A DNA stretch of 64,000 nt from Bacteroidota bacterium (GCA_025354385.1 JANXMZ010000082.1:62001-126000); one strand, 5' to 3'; positions 1-7,859 are shown, counted from the stretch's first letter. The notes: generated by a model from the sequence alone, not told the origin. Translations and numbers: made by a program.

Positions 1-166
1 ACGAACTGTTATTACACTTGTCTACATGGCCGCCCATATACGCTGTTCTGCAATGCGCTATGGCATTGAGTACCCGCAATTGTTGTTTAAGCGGTGTGAA
101 GGTTTGTTCAAATTCAGTTCTGTAATCTTTGATGATAGTGGCCAACTCGAAGGTTGGTTTAATCAT
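1..166 (-). CDS. IS91 family transposase, N-terminal fragment (continues past left edge)
   Basis: Reading the minus strand from the ATG at 166 gives about 55 open residues with the motif HCRTAYMGGHVDKC. This is the start of the zinc-binding domain of IS91-type HUH transposases, where the CRTA..GGH...C..C pattern is conserved. The family enzyme nicks DNA with an HUH/tyrosine domain and drives rolling-circle transposition; those catalytic parts lie outside the window. Its ATG overlaps the end of the upstream recombinase gene by 8 bases (ATGATTAA), so the two are probably translationally coupled. Whether the gene is intact cannot be judged. Confidence 0.8.
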   Translation of the reverse strand, partial: MIKPTFELATIIKDYRTEFEQTFTPLKQQLRVLNAIAHCRTAYMGGHVDKCNNSS

Positions 167-1067
167 ATGCAATATTGTACAGGCTATCCAATGGACTATG
201 CGCCAGGCGAGGCTTTATACGCGCCACATGCAGGTAAACAATGGTGGTGCGTATATCGCTATGGCCCAGCAAGCGCTGTATCGAATGGATATCAATACCA
301 TCCTCCAGCAAATGAGTTGCAAAACTATGGCGGAGGGTGTGCATGCTTACTTCTTTTTTGATGTCCGTTTTCTGTAATGCTTCGTTGATCACATACTGAA
401 TGCTCCGCTCACCCATTGGCTCCCCGGGTGTTTGGCCCTCAAATAAATATACTTTTGGATTTACCTCTGTTAAATACTGCTGAAATTTTTGGGCTAGTAA
501 GTTCGACAACAACACGTAACGGTCCTTTTTGCCTTTGCCCATCCTGATGTGTACTTGTTTTCTTATTAAATCAACATCGGCTATTTTTAGCAGACGCAGT
601 TCATTCATGCGCAATCCACCTGCATAAGCAAAAGTCAGAAGAAAGCGATGTTTGAACCATCTGGGAGCTTTAAAAAGCACTTTGCATTCTTCCTTCGAAA
701 GTACCACCGGAAGTGTAAACTCCTTTTTGATACTTGGCATGGCAATGGCCTTTTCTTCCATTCCAAACAAACGAAACCAATGTCTGAGACCGAAAACTGC
801 TTGTTTAAAATAGCTGATAGACAATTTTTCATGAACCGTCATACGGTACAAATAACTATTGATCTCATCAACACTTATCTCGTGTGGAACCCTGTTGAAA
901 TGAAGTGCAATAGTGGCAATACTGCGACTGTAGTTGCTGATTAAGCTTTTACTCCCCTGATCGATTGTTACCCGTTCGACAAATTTGGAATAGGCTGCCG
1001 AAAATCCTACCACGTTGGTTTTGGCTTGCGATACAAGCGTGATGTAACCCTTTTTAAAAGTACTCAT
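159..1067 (-). CDS. Tyrosine recombinase / phage-type integrase associated with IS91
   Basis: A 302-residue site-specific recombinase of the phage integrase family. The N-terminal half is a SAM-like core-binding domain (about 25-105). The C-terminal catalytic domain has the full set of residues: Arg153 in GGLRMNEL, Lys near 179 in GKGKKDR, His243 and Arg246 in HTLRHSFATH, His269 in LLGHSDIRTT and the nucleophile Tyr278. It is thus predicted active. It lies directly upstream of and overlaps the IS91 transposase gene. Its role in IS91 elements is not settled; it may resolve transposition intermediates. The start is the ATG at 1067, and no Shine-Dalgarno sequence is obvious. Confidence 0.92.
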   Translation of the reverse strand: MSTFKKGYITLVSQAKTNVVGFSAAYSKFVERVTIDQGSKSLISNYSRSIATIALHFNRVPHEISVDEINSYLYRMTVHEKLSISYFKQAVFGLRHWFRLFGMEEKAIAMPSIKKEFTLPVVLSKEECKVLFKAPRWFKHRFLLTFAYAGGLRMNELRLLKIADVDLIRKQVHIRMGKGKKDRYVLLSNLLAQKFQQYLTEVNPKVYLFEGQTPGEPMGERSIQYVINEALQKTDIKKEVSMHTLRHSFATHLLEDGIDIHSIQRLLGHSDIRTTIVYLHVARIKPRLAHSPLDSLYNIAYD

Positions 1068-1144
1068 ATTTGTTTTTTAAATTGAGTTCAGTTAACAAAA
1101 TATTTTTCATATTATTGTCGTATGAAGAGGCTACCGAAGGTTCT

Positions 1145-1199
1145 GTTCAACAATGGCTTGGCGCCATTGAAACGGAACGCCAAGCCTGCCCGTTAGCGG
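1145..1199 (+). repeat. attC-like recombination site 1 (upstream flank of cassette)
   Basis: Nine-base perfect inverted repeat, GGCTTGGCG at 1155-1163 and CGCCAAGCC at 1178-1186, separated by 14 bases. It is bracketed by GTTCAAC (1145-1151), which fits the integron R'' consensus RYYYAAC, and by GTTAGCG (1192-1198), which resembles R' GTTRRRY. This is the geometry of an integron attC site that folds as a single-strand hairpin. No integron integrase is visible, so it would be an orphan (CALIN-type) site. The call rests on structure by eye only. Confidence 0.5.
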
Positions 1200-1275
1200 T
1201 AAGTTTAACGAACAACACAAGAACAACGGGTATGCTGAAAACCGACAAGAGTAAGCAAAGCAAATATTAATTAAA

Positions 1276-1737
1276 ATGAGAAAGACAATTACAATACTAT
1301 TAACAATTATCTGCATGACAATTTGTGCTTTTGGACAAGACAGTAATGAAAAACTTTACAAAGCAATTGTTAAAGGTGATACTTCGCTTGTAAAGCAACT
1401 ATTAAATGATAAAGCTGACCCAAATTTCATCAAAGCAGAAGGCCCTTGGATGAAAGTGAGTATGTTAATCACAGCAGTTAATAATGGCAACATTGACATT
1501 GTGAAAATATTAATTGCAAACAAAGCAGACATAAAGTGGAAGGACGGTTTTAATACCACAGCTTTAATGTATGCAGCGGCAAAGGGGAACAAAGAAATTG
1601 TTGTTGTACTCCTGGACAATGGCGGAGACATTAACGACAACGATGGGAAAGGAAACACTGTTCTATCAGCTGCGAAAGAAAGTAAGAACAAGGAATTAAT
1701 AAAATTCATTGAGGAGAAATTAAAGGAGAAAAAATAA
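1276..1737 (+). CDS. Secreted ankyrin-repeat protein in a cassette-like unit
   Basis: The 153-residue product begins with a signal peptide (hydrophobic stretch about 4-17, likely cleavage after CAFG near residue 20). The rest is about three and a half ankyrin repeats of some 33 residues, with the usual pattern of a short helix, a G-N/D-x-x-x-V-x-x-L-L helix and an A-D-x-N turn. Ankyrin repeats bind proteins; the partner is unknown, and export points to the periplasm or outside. The gene is alone, in plus orientation, between two attC-like repeats, which is how integron cassettes carry their genes. I see no promoter box close to the start. Confidence 0.85.
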   Translation: MRKTITILLTIICMTICAFGQDSNEKLYKAIVKGDTSLVKQLLNDKADPNFIKAEGPWMKVSMLITAVNNGNIDIVKILIANKADIKWKDGFNTTALMYAAAKGNKEIVVVLLDNGGDINDNDGKGNTVLSAAKESKNKELIKFIEEKLKEKK

Positions 1738-1775
1738 CTCAAAGATAAATGTGATGAATGACGAAAGAAAACCTA

Positions 1776-1906
1776 CCGCTAACAGCACCTACAAGAAATT
1801 GGCGGTTCAGTGCTTAAATGAAGTTTTGTGCTTCGTATCAAGTTCTGTGCTGGAAGACAGTTTAGTGCTTCGAAATCGCCAACTTCTTAAACCTACAAAC
1901 CGTTAT
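1776..1906 (+). repeat. attC-like recombination site 2 (downstream of ankyrin gene)
   Basis: Long inverted repeat: AAGAAATTGGCG at 1793-1804 pairs with CGCCAACTTCTT at 1877-1888 with one mismatch. The outer ends are CCGCTAAC (1776-1783) and CCGTTAT (1900-1906), resembling R'' and R'. The interior, about 70 bases, carries four degenerate copies of TGTGCTT (near 1809, 1827, 1847 and 1864). The CCGCTAAC end is the exact complement of GTTAGCGG at site 1, as expected if both sites belong to one recombination system. The long structured interior recalls Vibrio-type attC sites (VCRs). Confidence 0.5.
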
Positions 1907-2260
1907 TTCATCTGTGAGTAATCACATAATTTTCGTGCGTCCTTATTTATAATTTGAAGTAATGGCTTATTCACAAACCTATATCGCAAGCCCATTTTTT
2001 TACAGAGTAAAAAAAGCCCTTTTGTGTCCTTAAAAAAGTTTTGAGGGAATGACAATCGTCTACTCAATACCAAACCATTTTAGAATCATCTAATTTTGAA
2101 ATTAAACTTTTGTGACTTATTTTGATTTTATAATTGATTTTTATTAGCATCAAAGCTGCTGCGCGGTGTGGTTAAATTGGTGTTTTGTTTTACTTCCTCT
2201 GCTATTGATTGGAGGAATTTGTTGCAGTCTGTATTTGTTATGGTTACTATTCCATGTGGT
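1907..2260. other. Gene-free AT-rich spacer between cassette and aldolase operon
   Basis: Apart from one small hairpin (1995-2015) I see no gene, RNA or promoter here. It is downstream of both the cassette gene and the minus-strand aldolase operon. A stretch of about 90 bases just past the aldolase stop is open in another minus frame, but it has no start codon and no recognisable product. Confidence 0.5.
1995..2015 (+). repeat. T7-AC-AGA-GT-A7 hairpin, copy 1 of 2
   Basis: A perfect 9-base-pair hairpin with loop AGA. A second copy at 10036-10054 has the same CAGAG centre and poly-T/poly-A arms, but the A:T pair next to the central C:G is replaced by G:C, a compensatory change. Both are preceded by GCCA or GCCCA. 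It may be a short dispersed repeat or an RNA hairpin; the function is unknown. Confidence 0.45.
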
Positions 2261-3253
2261 TCACTTAATCCCCAAAAAGGCTTGTCTGTATTTTTCCATG
2301 TCCATGCCTAGTATGTAAGCCACGTCTTGGTCGGGCACTGTGGTTTGGGTGTTGTCTTGTGCTTGGTTGTAAAGCATAATTTGTGCCAGCGCACTTAGGT
2401 TTTCGGCTATGGCCAAGGCTGTTTTGTACGGTGCGTTTATCAAGCAGGTACCATTGCTTGTATTGAAATTGAGTTTGGTCTTTAACACTCCAGAATTACT
2501 GTAATTAAACTGTTGCCCTATCACCACCGCTTGGTCGGGAAAATAGGTTTTAGATAGTAAACTAGGTTGACTAAAATACAGGTCTAACCAAGTGGCTTTT
2601 AATTCAAAAACTTGTGCCTTTTTTTCCTTAAGTTCAAATTGAATATCGCCTTTAAAATCAAGGGCTGTATTCAGTTTTTCAATGACTGCGTTTTGAGTGG
2701 CGATGCTTGCTTCTACTGTTTCGCCATGCACTATTAAACCATGGTTTTTTAGAAAAATAATCGCTGGTGCTTGGCCCAAATCGGCTATGGCTTTGCTTAA
2801 ATAATAACCGGGATTTAAAAAAGGTAAGATGGCTATGGCTTCATCATTGAAGATGTTTTTTAATTGATGTTCACCTTCTGCAGAACACAACAATAAATTG
2901 GCTACTATGGGGTGGGTATGAATCACACAAGTATTCAGCACCGCATGAAAGCCTGTTTCCATGCTAGGTAAAAATGTTTTATCGCCTATTATTTGATCAT
3001 TTACCAATTGCTTTAAGTCGGCATCGGGCAATGGTAATTGGTTGGTGTCTTTTCTTAAACAGTCTACCACAGGCGGATAATTTACTTTTACAAAACCTGC
3101 TGTTGCACTTACCTCATCTAAGCGAAAACCAGAAGCTTTGATCAACATTTCGTTTCCGTTTTTATAAGACGTATTGCCTCCTCCTCCTTGGGTAAGGGCA
3201 GGTGCTATTGCAGCAGCTTGCGAAATTTTTATGAGGGCTTGTATGGCTTCCAT
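2261..3253 (-). CDS. Class II aldolase/adducin family protein
   Basis: A 330-residue zinc-dependent aldolase-type protein. The N-terminal glycine-rich GGGGNTSYK and KASG segments resemble the aldolase half of RhaD/YuxG bifunctional enzymes. HTHP at 112-115 supplies zinc ligands, Glu99 in the preceding segment is a likely catalytic acid, and NHG in the KNHGLIVHGET segment is the usual later motif. The family cleaves phosphorylated ketoses such as fuculose or rhamnulose phosphate; the substrate here is unknown. No short-chain dehydrogenase half follows, so this is the aldolase module alone with an extra C-terminal region of about 120 residues. It starts three bases after the upstream kinase-fusion gene ends, so the two are co-transcribed and perhaps act on one sugar phosphate. 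Confidence 0.82.
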   Translation of the reverse strand: MEAIQALIKISQAAAIAPALTQGGGGNTSYKNGNEMLIKASGFRLDEVSATAGFVKVNYPPVVDCLRKDTNQLPLPDADLKQLVNDQIIGDKTFLPSMETGFHAVLNTCVIHTHPIVANLLLCSAEGEHQLKNIFNDEAIAILPFLNPGYYLSKAIADLGQAPAIIFLKNHGLIVHGETVEASIATQNAVIEKLNTALDFKGDIQFELKEKKAQVFELKATWLDLYFSQPSLLSKTYFPDQAVVIGQQFNYSNSGVLKTKLNFNTSNGTCLINAPYKTALAIAENLSALAQIMLYNQAQDNTQTTVPDQDVAYILGMDMEKYRQAFLGIK

Positions 3254-3256
3254 GGC

Positions 3257-5290
3257 TTATGCTTTTAGGTAATAGAACATGGCCTGCATGGTCATCAGTT
3301 GGATAACGCCTTTGTAATCGCTTTCCCACTTGCTATCGTAAATGCCAATTTCTTCTAAACCTTGAATTTGATCGTAAGCAATTAATTCAATAATATTCGC
3401 TGATAAAGTACCTTCGAATACCAACTCTTGCATATTGTTATCGAGGTATTGGTGATCAACCTCCATGCTAGAATTCGTAATAATAGCACTCAATAAATCA
3501 TCGAGTTCTATTTCATTTTTAATGTACAAACGCAAACATTCTTGGCCTTCTACTTGCGTATAATTAACAATGATATCGGCATGCTCTTTTTGCTTGTTGA
3601 TGTACTTTTCTGAATCTTCTTTGCGGTCTTCCAGCTGTTTGATAACGGCCTCGGCAGGCTTGTCGCGTTCAAGGGAGTCGCGTTGAATTTTGCGTGCTAC
3701 TCGAATGCTTTCATCTGGTTGAAAAAATATTTTAAGGTCGTATAAGTCGGCCTGAGTTTTTAAATAAAAAGGATGCAGGCCTTCGAATAAAACAAGGGTA
3801 TTGCTTTTGATGTATTGGGGTAATGTAAACTGACCGTTGTTATGGTCGTAGTGTTTTCTGTAAATAGCTTTGCCTTCTTTTAAAGCTTTGGTATGTTGCA
3901 CATCTTGGTGCAAATCATTGGCTTTAGGATTCAGGTGGGTAAGGGTTTTCCATTGTTCATTGCCGCGTTCCCAACGGTGCATATCATCGCCTCTTACTAT
4001 GCTCATGGCATTGCTGCCCATCACCATTTCAATTAAACCCGAAAAGGTAGATTTGCCTGCACCCGAGTCGCCACCAACGCCTACCAGGAAGGGCTTATAA
4101 TTTAATTTTTGTAAAATAACATTGCGTATGCCATGGTGATAAAGCGCAAAAAGAAATACGCCTAAACTGGTTTGCAATAGTGTAAAGATAATATTGGTTT
4201 GGTGCTCGTTTAATGCGAAAGGGAGCGGAAAATCGCTGTTGGGTACTGTGCTGAAATACACAAAATAAAAGGCTACCAAGGTGAAGTATAAATACTTTTG
4301 GGTTTCGTTGAATTGAATAACAAAGTAGATAAAGAAAGGCACCAACCACATGTACCAGCCTTGCATAGGGGTAATGAACAAGGTGAGTACACCAAAACTG
4401 AAGGCCAAAAACAGCATCAATAAATTGCGGTTGATTTTGATAAACGTGATGGCGCGAAAAACCAATATGAAATAAGCCGATACTATGAAGTAAAGCAAAT
4501 AGTTGCCAAAAGGCAGGTGAGCATCGTACACCTTAACTTGTACTTTATTAGCGAACACCATTTGCTGATAATCGGTGTTTGACAAGTAAGGCAACTGCAC
4601 AGCTAAAAATAAACCAACAAACATTAAAGCGAGGGTGGCACATTTTATAAGGCTTAAATTATTTTTAAAAGCATAGATAAAAATAAAGGGCACCACCACT
4701 ATAATATTGGTTTTAGTAGCACATGCCAGCGCTAATACTAAAATTGAAAGGGCCCATTTTTGTTTGAATAAAAAATACAGCGATACAATTAACATACCGA
4801 TCGGTATGATATCTAATTGTCCGTGAAAATAGTTGATGTAAAGTACGATGGGCGAAAGCCAGTAAAGCCACAATACTTGTTTGTGTTTTGTTTTTAACCA
4901 ACGCAATAAGACCAATAAAATGATAAAGTCGAACACCAATAAAGGCAGACGAAAGACAAATAAATGCAAAGCACTTAAGTCGTTGATGCCATTGCTCAAT
5001 AAAGGCGAGAATAAAATGCGTGGCACCGACATGATATAAAGCATCATATCGGGATAAGGAAAATGCTCTTCAATACCAACATTGTTAAACTCGGTATAAG
5101 GATTGGCAAAACCACTTTCTACAAAATAATTGAGGAAAGGTGCAAATAAATCACGTAAAAAATGACTGGCAAAAAAGCAGGACAAAATAATTTTAATGCC
5201 CAGACCCACCATGAATAAAGGCGACTTCAGTCCCTCTATTTTGGGGTTGCCGTATTTATCGATGAATATATTTTTATAGAGTTCTTTCAA
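3257..5290 (-). CDS. Fusion of membrane glycosyltransferase (GT87/PIG-M-like) and uridine-kinase-like P-loop kinase
   Basis: A 677-residue two-part protein. Residues 1-390 are a polytopic membrane region with about ten hydrophobic helices and motifs seen in polyprenyl-phosphate-dependent mannosyltransferases (LSPIVLYINYFHGQLD near 145-160, and PMQGWYMW near 308). Residues 400-590 form a phosphoribulokinase/uridine kinase domain: Walker A GGDSGAGKST (406-415), the substrate loop RGDDMHRWER and the LFEGLHPF strand. About 90 more residues follow, of unknown kind. The start is TTG, one base after the upstream peptidase stop, so it depends on coupled translation; the next ATG (residue 27) would cut the first helix. 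The substrate of either part is unknown. The fusion is unusual, and the frame is continuous across the junction. Confidence 0.78.
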   Translation of the reverse strand: MKELYKNIFIDKYGNPKIEGLKSPLFMVGLGIKIILSCFFASHFLRDLFAPFLNYFVESGFANPYTEFNNVGIEEHFPYPDMMLYIMSVPRILFSPLLSNGINDLSALHLFVFRLPLLVFDFIILLVLLRWLKTKHKQVLWLYWLSPIVLYINYFHGQLDIIPIGMLIVSLYFLFKQKWALSILVLALACATKTNIIVVVPFIFIYAFKNNLSLIKCATLALMFVGLFLAVQLPYLSNTDYQQMVFANKVQVKVYDAHLPFGNYLLYFIVSAYFILVFRAITFIKINRNLLMLFLAFSFGVLTLFITPMQGWYMWLVPFFIYFVIQFNETQKYLYFTLVAFYFVYFSTVPNSDFPLPFALNEHQTNIIFTLLQTSLGVFLFALYHHGIRNVILQKLNYKPFLVGVGGDSGAGKSTFSGLIEMVMGSNAMSIVRGDDMHRWERGNEQWKTLTHLNPKANDLHQDVQHTKALKEGKAIYRKHYDHNNGQFTLPQYIKSNTLVLFEGLHPFYLKTQADLYDLKIFFQPDESIRVARKIQRDSLERDKPAEAVIKQLEDRKEDSEKYINKQKEHADIIVNYTQVEGQECLRLYIKNEIELDDLLSAIITNSSMEVDHQYLDNNMQELVFEGTLSANIIELIAYDQIQGLEEIGIYDSKWESDYKGVIQLMTMQAMFYYLKA

Positions 5291-5291
5291 A

Positions 5292-6596
5292 TTATTTTGC
5301 GCTGTTCATGGCTGCTTCTATTTCTTCCACTTCAATTGGCATTTGGATGGCATCCATCAAATCGATAGGGGCATTATTCGTAATTAAAATATTGTTCTCA
5401 ATACGAATGCCTATGCCTTCTTCCGGAATATAAATACCTGGTTCGCAAGTAAACAAATGGTTGGCTTTGAAAGGCTCGTAACGCATGCCTACATCGTGTA
5501 CATCGATGCCCAAGAAATGCGAAGTGCCATGCATATAATATTTTTTATAGGCCGGCCATTCTGGATTTTCATTTTTGATATCGTCCATAGTAATTAAACC
5601 CAAATCTACCAATTCTTTTTCCATGAGTTCTTTGCAAACAATTTGATGGTAGTCCATCAGTTTAGTGCCTGGTAACAATAGTTTAGTTGCCGCTCTCATG
5701 ACACGCAATACGGCATTGTAAACATCTTTTTGACGGGGTGTAAATTTCCCATTCACAGGCATTACGCGGGTCATGTCGCTGGCATAGTTGGCATAATCAA
5801 CACCACAATCAACTAGCAATAAATCACCATCTTTACAAGTACGGTTGTTCTCCACATAATGCAATACAGTAGCACTTGCACCACTGGCTACAATAGGGTG
5901 AAACGAGTGACCAGTAGCGGCATTGCGAATGTATTCGTGAATCAATTCTGCTTCTACTTCGTATTCCATCACCCCAGGTTTAACAAATCTCAACAAGCGT
6001 TCGAATCCTTTTTTAGAAATACCGATGGCATGCTTGGTGAGTTCTAATTCCAATTCCGATTTCTCGCTTCTCAAACGCTGAAGAATAGGAGCTGCTCTGT
6101 AGAAATGGTGCAAAGGGTATTGGTCTTGAATTTGTTTTGCAAAATCCAAGTCGCTATAAGGCGCTTTGTATGAAAAGCGATCGTTTTCGTTGAGGGTTAA
6201 ATAAATATTTTCGGCATAATTTATTTTCGAGCGTATGGCCGATTCAAAATTATCGTTCCAGAAAATAGAAGCAATGCCTGAGGTAGCGGTGGCTTCTTCT
6301 TTGGTATACTTATGACCTTCCCACACGGCAATTGTGGGGTTGGTTTGTTTTAAAAATAAACATTCTCTATAGGCTGCTTCGGGACTATCGGGGTATAATA
6401 CTAAGAACGTATCTTCCTGATCGATGCCAGTCAACCAAAATAAATCGGAGTGTTGTTTGAATTCGGTGGTGGCATCGCCATTGCGCACATATTCATAATT
6501 GCTGCGGAAAATGGCAATGCTGTTCGGTTTCATCTGAGCCGTAAAGCGTTTGCGGTTGTCGATGAAAAGTTGCTTGTTAATCGATTGGTATTTCAT
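5292..6596 (-). CDS. pepP: Xaa-Pro aminopeptidase (M24B)
   Basis: A 434-residue cytosolic metallopeptidase that removes the N-terminal residue before proline. The N-terminal creatinase-type domain (1-170) is followed by a pita-bread catalytic domain. The metal ligands are in LLVDCGVDYANYASDMTR (two Asp), GTSHFLGIDVHD (His), FTCEPGIYIPEEG (Glu) and IRIENN (Glu), so it should be active. The longer reading frame upstream starts at 6704, but I choose the ATG at 6596 because MKYQSINKQLF matches the usual start of Bacteroidota homologues and the extra 36 residues have no family character. It is the first gene of a three-gene run with one- and three-base gaps. Confidence 0.93.
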   Translation of the reverse strand: MKYQSINKQLFIDNRKRFTAQMKPNSIAIFRSNYEYVRNGDATTEFKQHSDLFWLTGIDQEDTFLVLYPDSPEAAYRECLFLKQTNPTIAVWEGHKYTKEEATATSGIASIFWNDNFESAIRSKINYAENIYLTLNENDRFSYKAPYSDLDFAKQIQDQYPLHHFYRAAPILQRLRSEKSELELELTKHAIGISKKGFERLLRFVKPGVMEYEVEAELIHEYIRNAATGHSFHPIVASGASATVLHYVENNRTCKDGDLLLVDCGVDYANYASDMTRVMPVNGKFTPRQKDVYNAVLRVMRAATKLLLPGTKLMDYHQIVCKELMEKELVDLGLITMDDIKNENPEWPAYKKYYMHGTSHFLGIDVHDVGMRYEPFKANHLFTCEPGIYIPEEGIGIRIENNILITNNAPIDLMDAIQMPIEVEEIEAAMNSAK

Positions 6597-6678
6597 GGTG
6601 AAAACTATTTTTTGTTTAGCAGCAGCATCTAAAATTAGAGTTAAGCTTTCAAAACATTGGCGAAAATAATGAAATTTA

Positions 6679-6753
6679 CCTATCCTTAATAGCCTTTTTT
6701 GCACTGATACTAAAAAGTTAGACGTTTTAAAATTAAAAGCTATTGAGGATAGG
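6679..6753. repeat. Inverted repeat in divergent promoter region
   Basis: CCTATCCTTAATAGC (6679-6693) and GCTATTGAGGATAGG (6739-6753) are complementary except for one T:G position, enclosing 45 bases. It sits between the divergent peptidase and the secreted-protein gene. It could be an operator pair, a terminator-like hairpin or a small mobile remnant; nothing else in the sequence decides this. Confidence 0.5.
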
Positions 6754-6840
6754 TCATACTAAACAGTGTGCTTTTCTAGGTATGGTAAGCACTCTGGTTC
6801 AGTAAAAAAATATAATTACACTTTATACTATAAAATGGGG

Positions 6841-6848
6841 TAATTTTG
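6841..6848 (+). promoter_or_regulatory. Candidate -7 box TAATTTTG
   Basis: Matches the Bacteroidota -7 consensus TAnnTTTG and lies 17 bases before the next start codon. A -33 TTG at the right distance is not visible. Confidence 0.45.
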
Positions 6849-6865
6849 AGTCTTTAATTTTAGAC

Positions 6866-7846
6866 ATGAAAAAAGTTTGGACACTTATTTTAATAGTGGG
6901 CATGGGGGTTTTGGAAACAATAGCACAAGGAACAGTGCGCATGCAGGTGATAGAAAAGGATTTTGGTATTTGGGCTTATCAGCAACACAATAACATTTGC
7001 AAATTGGTTTACGATAAAATAGAATCCAAACAATTGGCCACTTATAATGCCAAGAATTTAAAAGAAAGTAATACCGAAAGTTTTGGTAAACTAAAAAGTG
7101 AGGTAGTGGTTTTTATCGCCACAGACCCTGATGACCCAACTATTGGTAGGGATTCTAACATGATGGTGCCCCAATCTGAGAATTATTTTTTCTTCAAACA
7201 ATCGGGCGAGTATGTATTGTTAAAACCATTCAAGCAAAAAACCAATCTTTTAAAATTGAAGATGACTGAGTTAATGGCCATGTTGAATGCTGAACAACAG
7301 ATGTATTTTAAGTTGTATACTTCGGGAGCTATGTTGTGTTTAGATTCTATTCCGAATATCAGTCGCAGAGTGTTCACCGATTTTAATGTTCAATTGTTTA
7401 AATATTCTCAATTGCCTAATTCGATAGTATATGCGAATGATTCCTTAAAAACAAAATTGAGTATCGACCAAAAAATGACCAAGAGTCAAGTAGAGCGCGT
7501 GGTGTTTATTTCTACCGATAAGAATGATCTTACCATAGGCATTGATTCTGTCATCTATACAGATTACGAAATTCGCGACACCAATATCAACCAAGCCATT
7601 ATAGCCACCTTCGAAGTGAATGGGGTTGCCTCAAAAGTCAAAGCTATATCAACAGGCATGGCGAGTTTGCAAGGCATATTTCAAAGTTTGGTAGTGCCTT
7701 ATGGGTTTGTTGCTATGACCGATGCGCAGGTGTATACCAAAGAGCAGTGGTTGGTATTAAATGCAATAATGAATTACAAAATCTCCGACCGCCTGAACGA
7801 GCGCAGTTATTACTACGAAATGTACAACGATTATTTTGGTTATTAG
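6866..7846 (+). CDS. Secreted protein of unknown function with an internal duplication
   Basis: A 326-residue protein I do not recognise. A signal peptide (hydrophobic about 4-16, cleavage near IAQG, residue 22) sends it to the periplasm or outer membrane. Two segments are clearly related: VVVFIATDPDDPTIGRDS (about 80-97) and RVVFISTDKNDLTIGIDS (about 213-230), so the protein is two copies of a domain of roughly 130 residues. No lipobox, T9SS tail or catalytic motif is seen. It has its own promoter box and a terminator after it, and so appears monocistronic. The upstream peptidase operon is divergent. Confidence 0.75.
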   Translation: MKKVWTLILIVGMGVLETIAQGTVRMQVIEKDFGIWAYQQHNNICKLVYDKIESKQLATYNAKNLKESNTESFGKLKSEVVVFIATDPDDPTIGRDSNMMVPQSENYFFFKQSGEYVLLKPFKQKTNLLKLKMTELMAMLNAEQQMYFKLYTSGAMLCLDSIPNISRRVFTDFNVQLFKYSQLPNSIVYANDSLKTKLSIDQKMTKSQVERVVFISTDKNDLTIGIDSVIYTDYEIRDTNINQAIIATFEVNGVASKVKAISTGMASLQGIFQSLVVPYGFVAMTDAQVYTKEQWLVLNAIMNYKISDRLNERSYYYEMYNDYFGY

Positions 7847-7859
7847 GGGGGTGGAAAAG

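Larger units (their letters stand above)
1..1144 (-). mobile_element. IS91-family insertion sequence with tyrosine recombinase, truncated by window edge
   Basis: Two overlapping minus-strand genes, a tyrosine recombinase followed by the zinc-finger start of an IS91 transposase, form the two-gene layout known from a subgroup of IS91 elements. IS91 elements move by rolling-circle replication, lack terminal inverted repeats and do not duplicate the target, so the right boundary cannot be read directly. I place it between the recombinase start and the attC-like repeat. Two GTTC tetranucleotides, the IS91-type target, lie at 1140-1143 and 1145-1148. The left part is outside the window. Confidence 0.72.

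Noticed and set aside
26..361. Plus-strand open frame of 111 codons over the IS91 genes
   Set aside because: Opposite strand of the recombinase and transposase, both of which have clear family motifs; the plus-strand translation has none.
2113..2290. Minus-strand open stretch continuing past the aldolase stop in another frame
   Set aside because: About 55 open codons without a start and without a recognisable family; could be chance or a relic, but not supportable as a gene.
5859..6632. Plus-strand open frames inside the Xaa-Pro peptidase gene
   Set aside because: Shadows of a strongly conserved metallopeptidase on the other strand.
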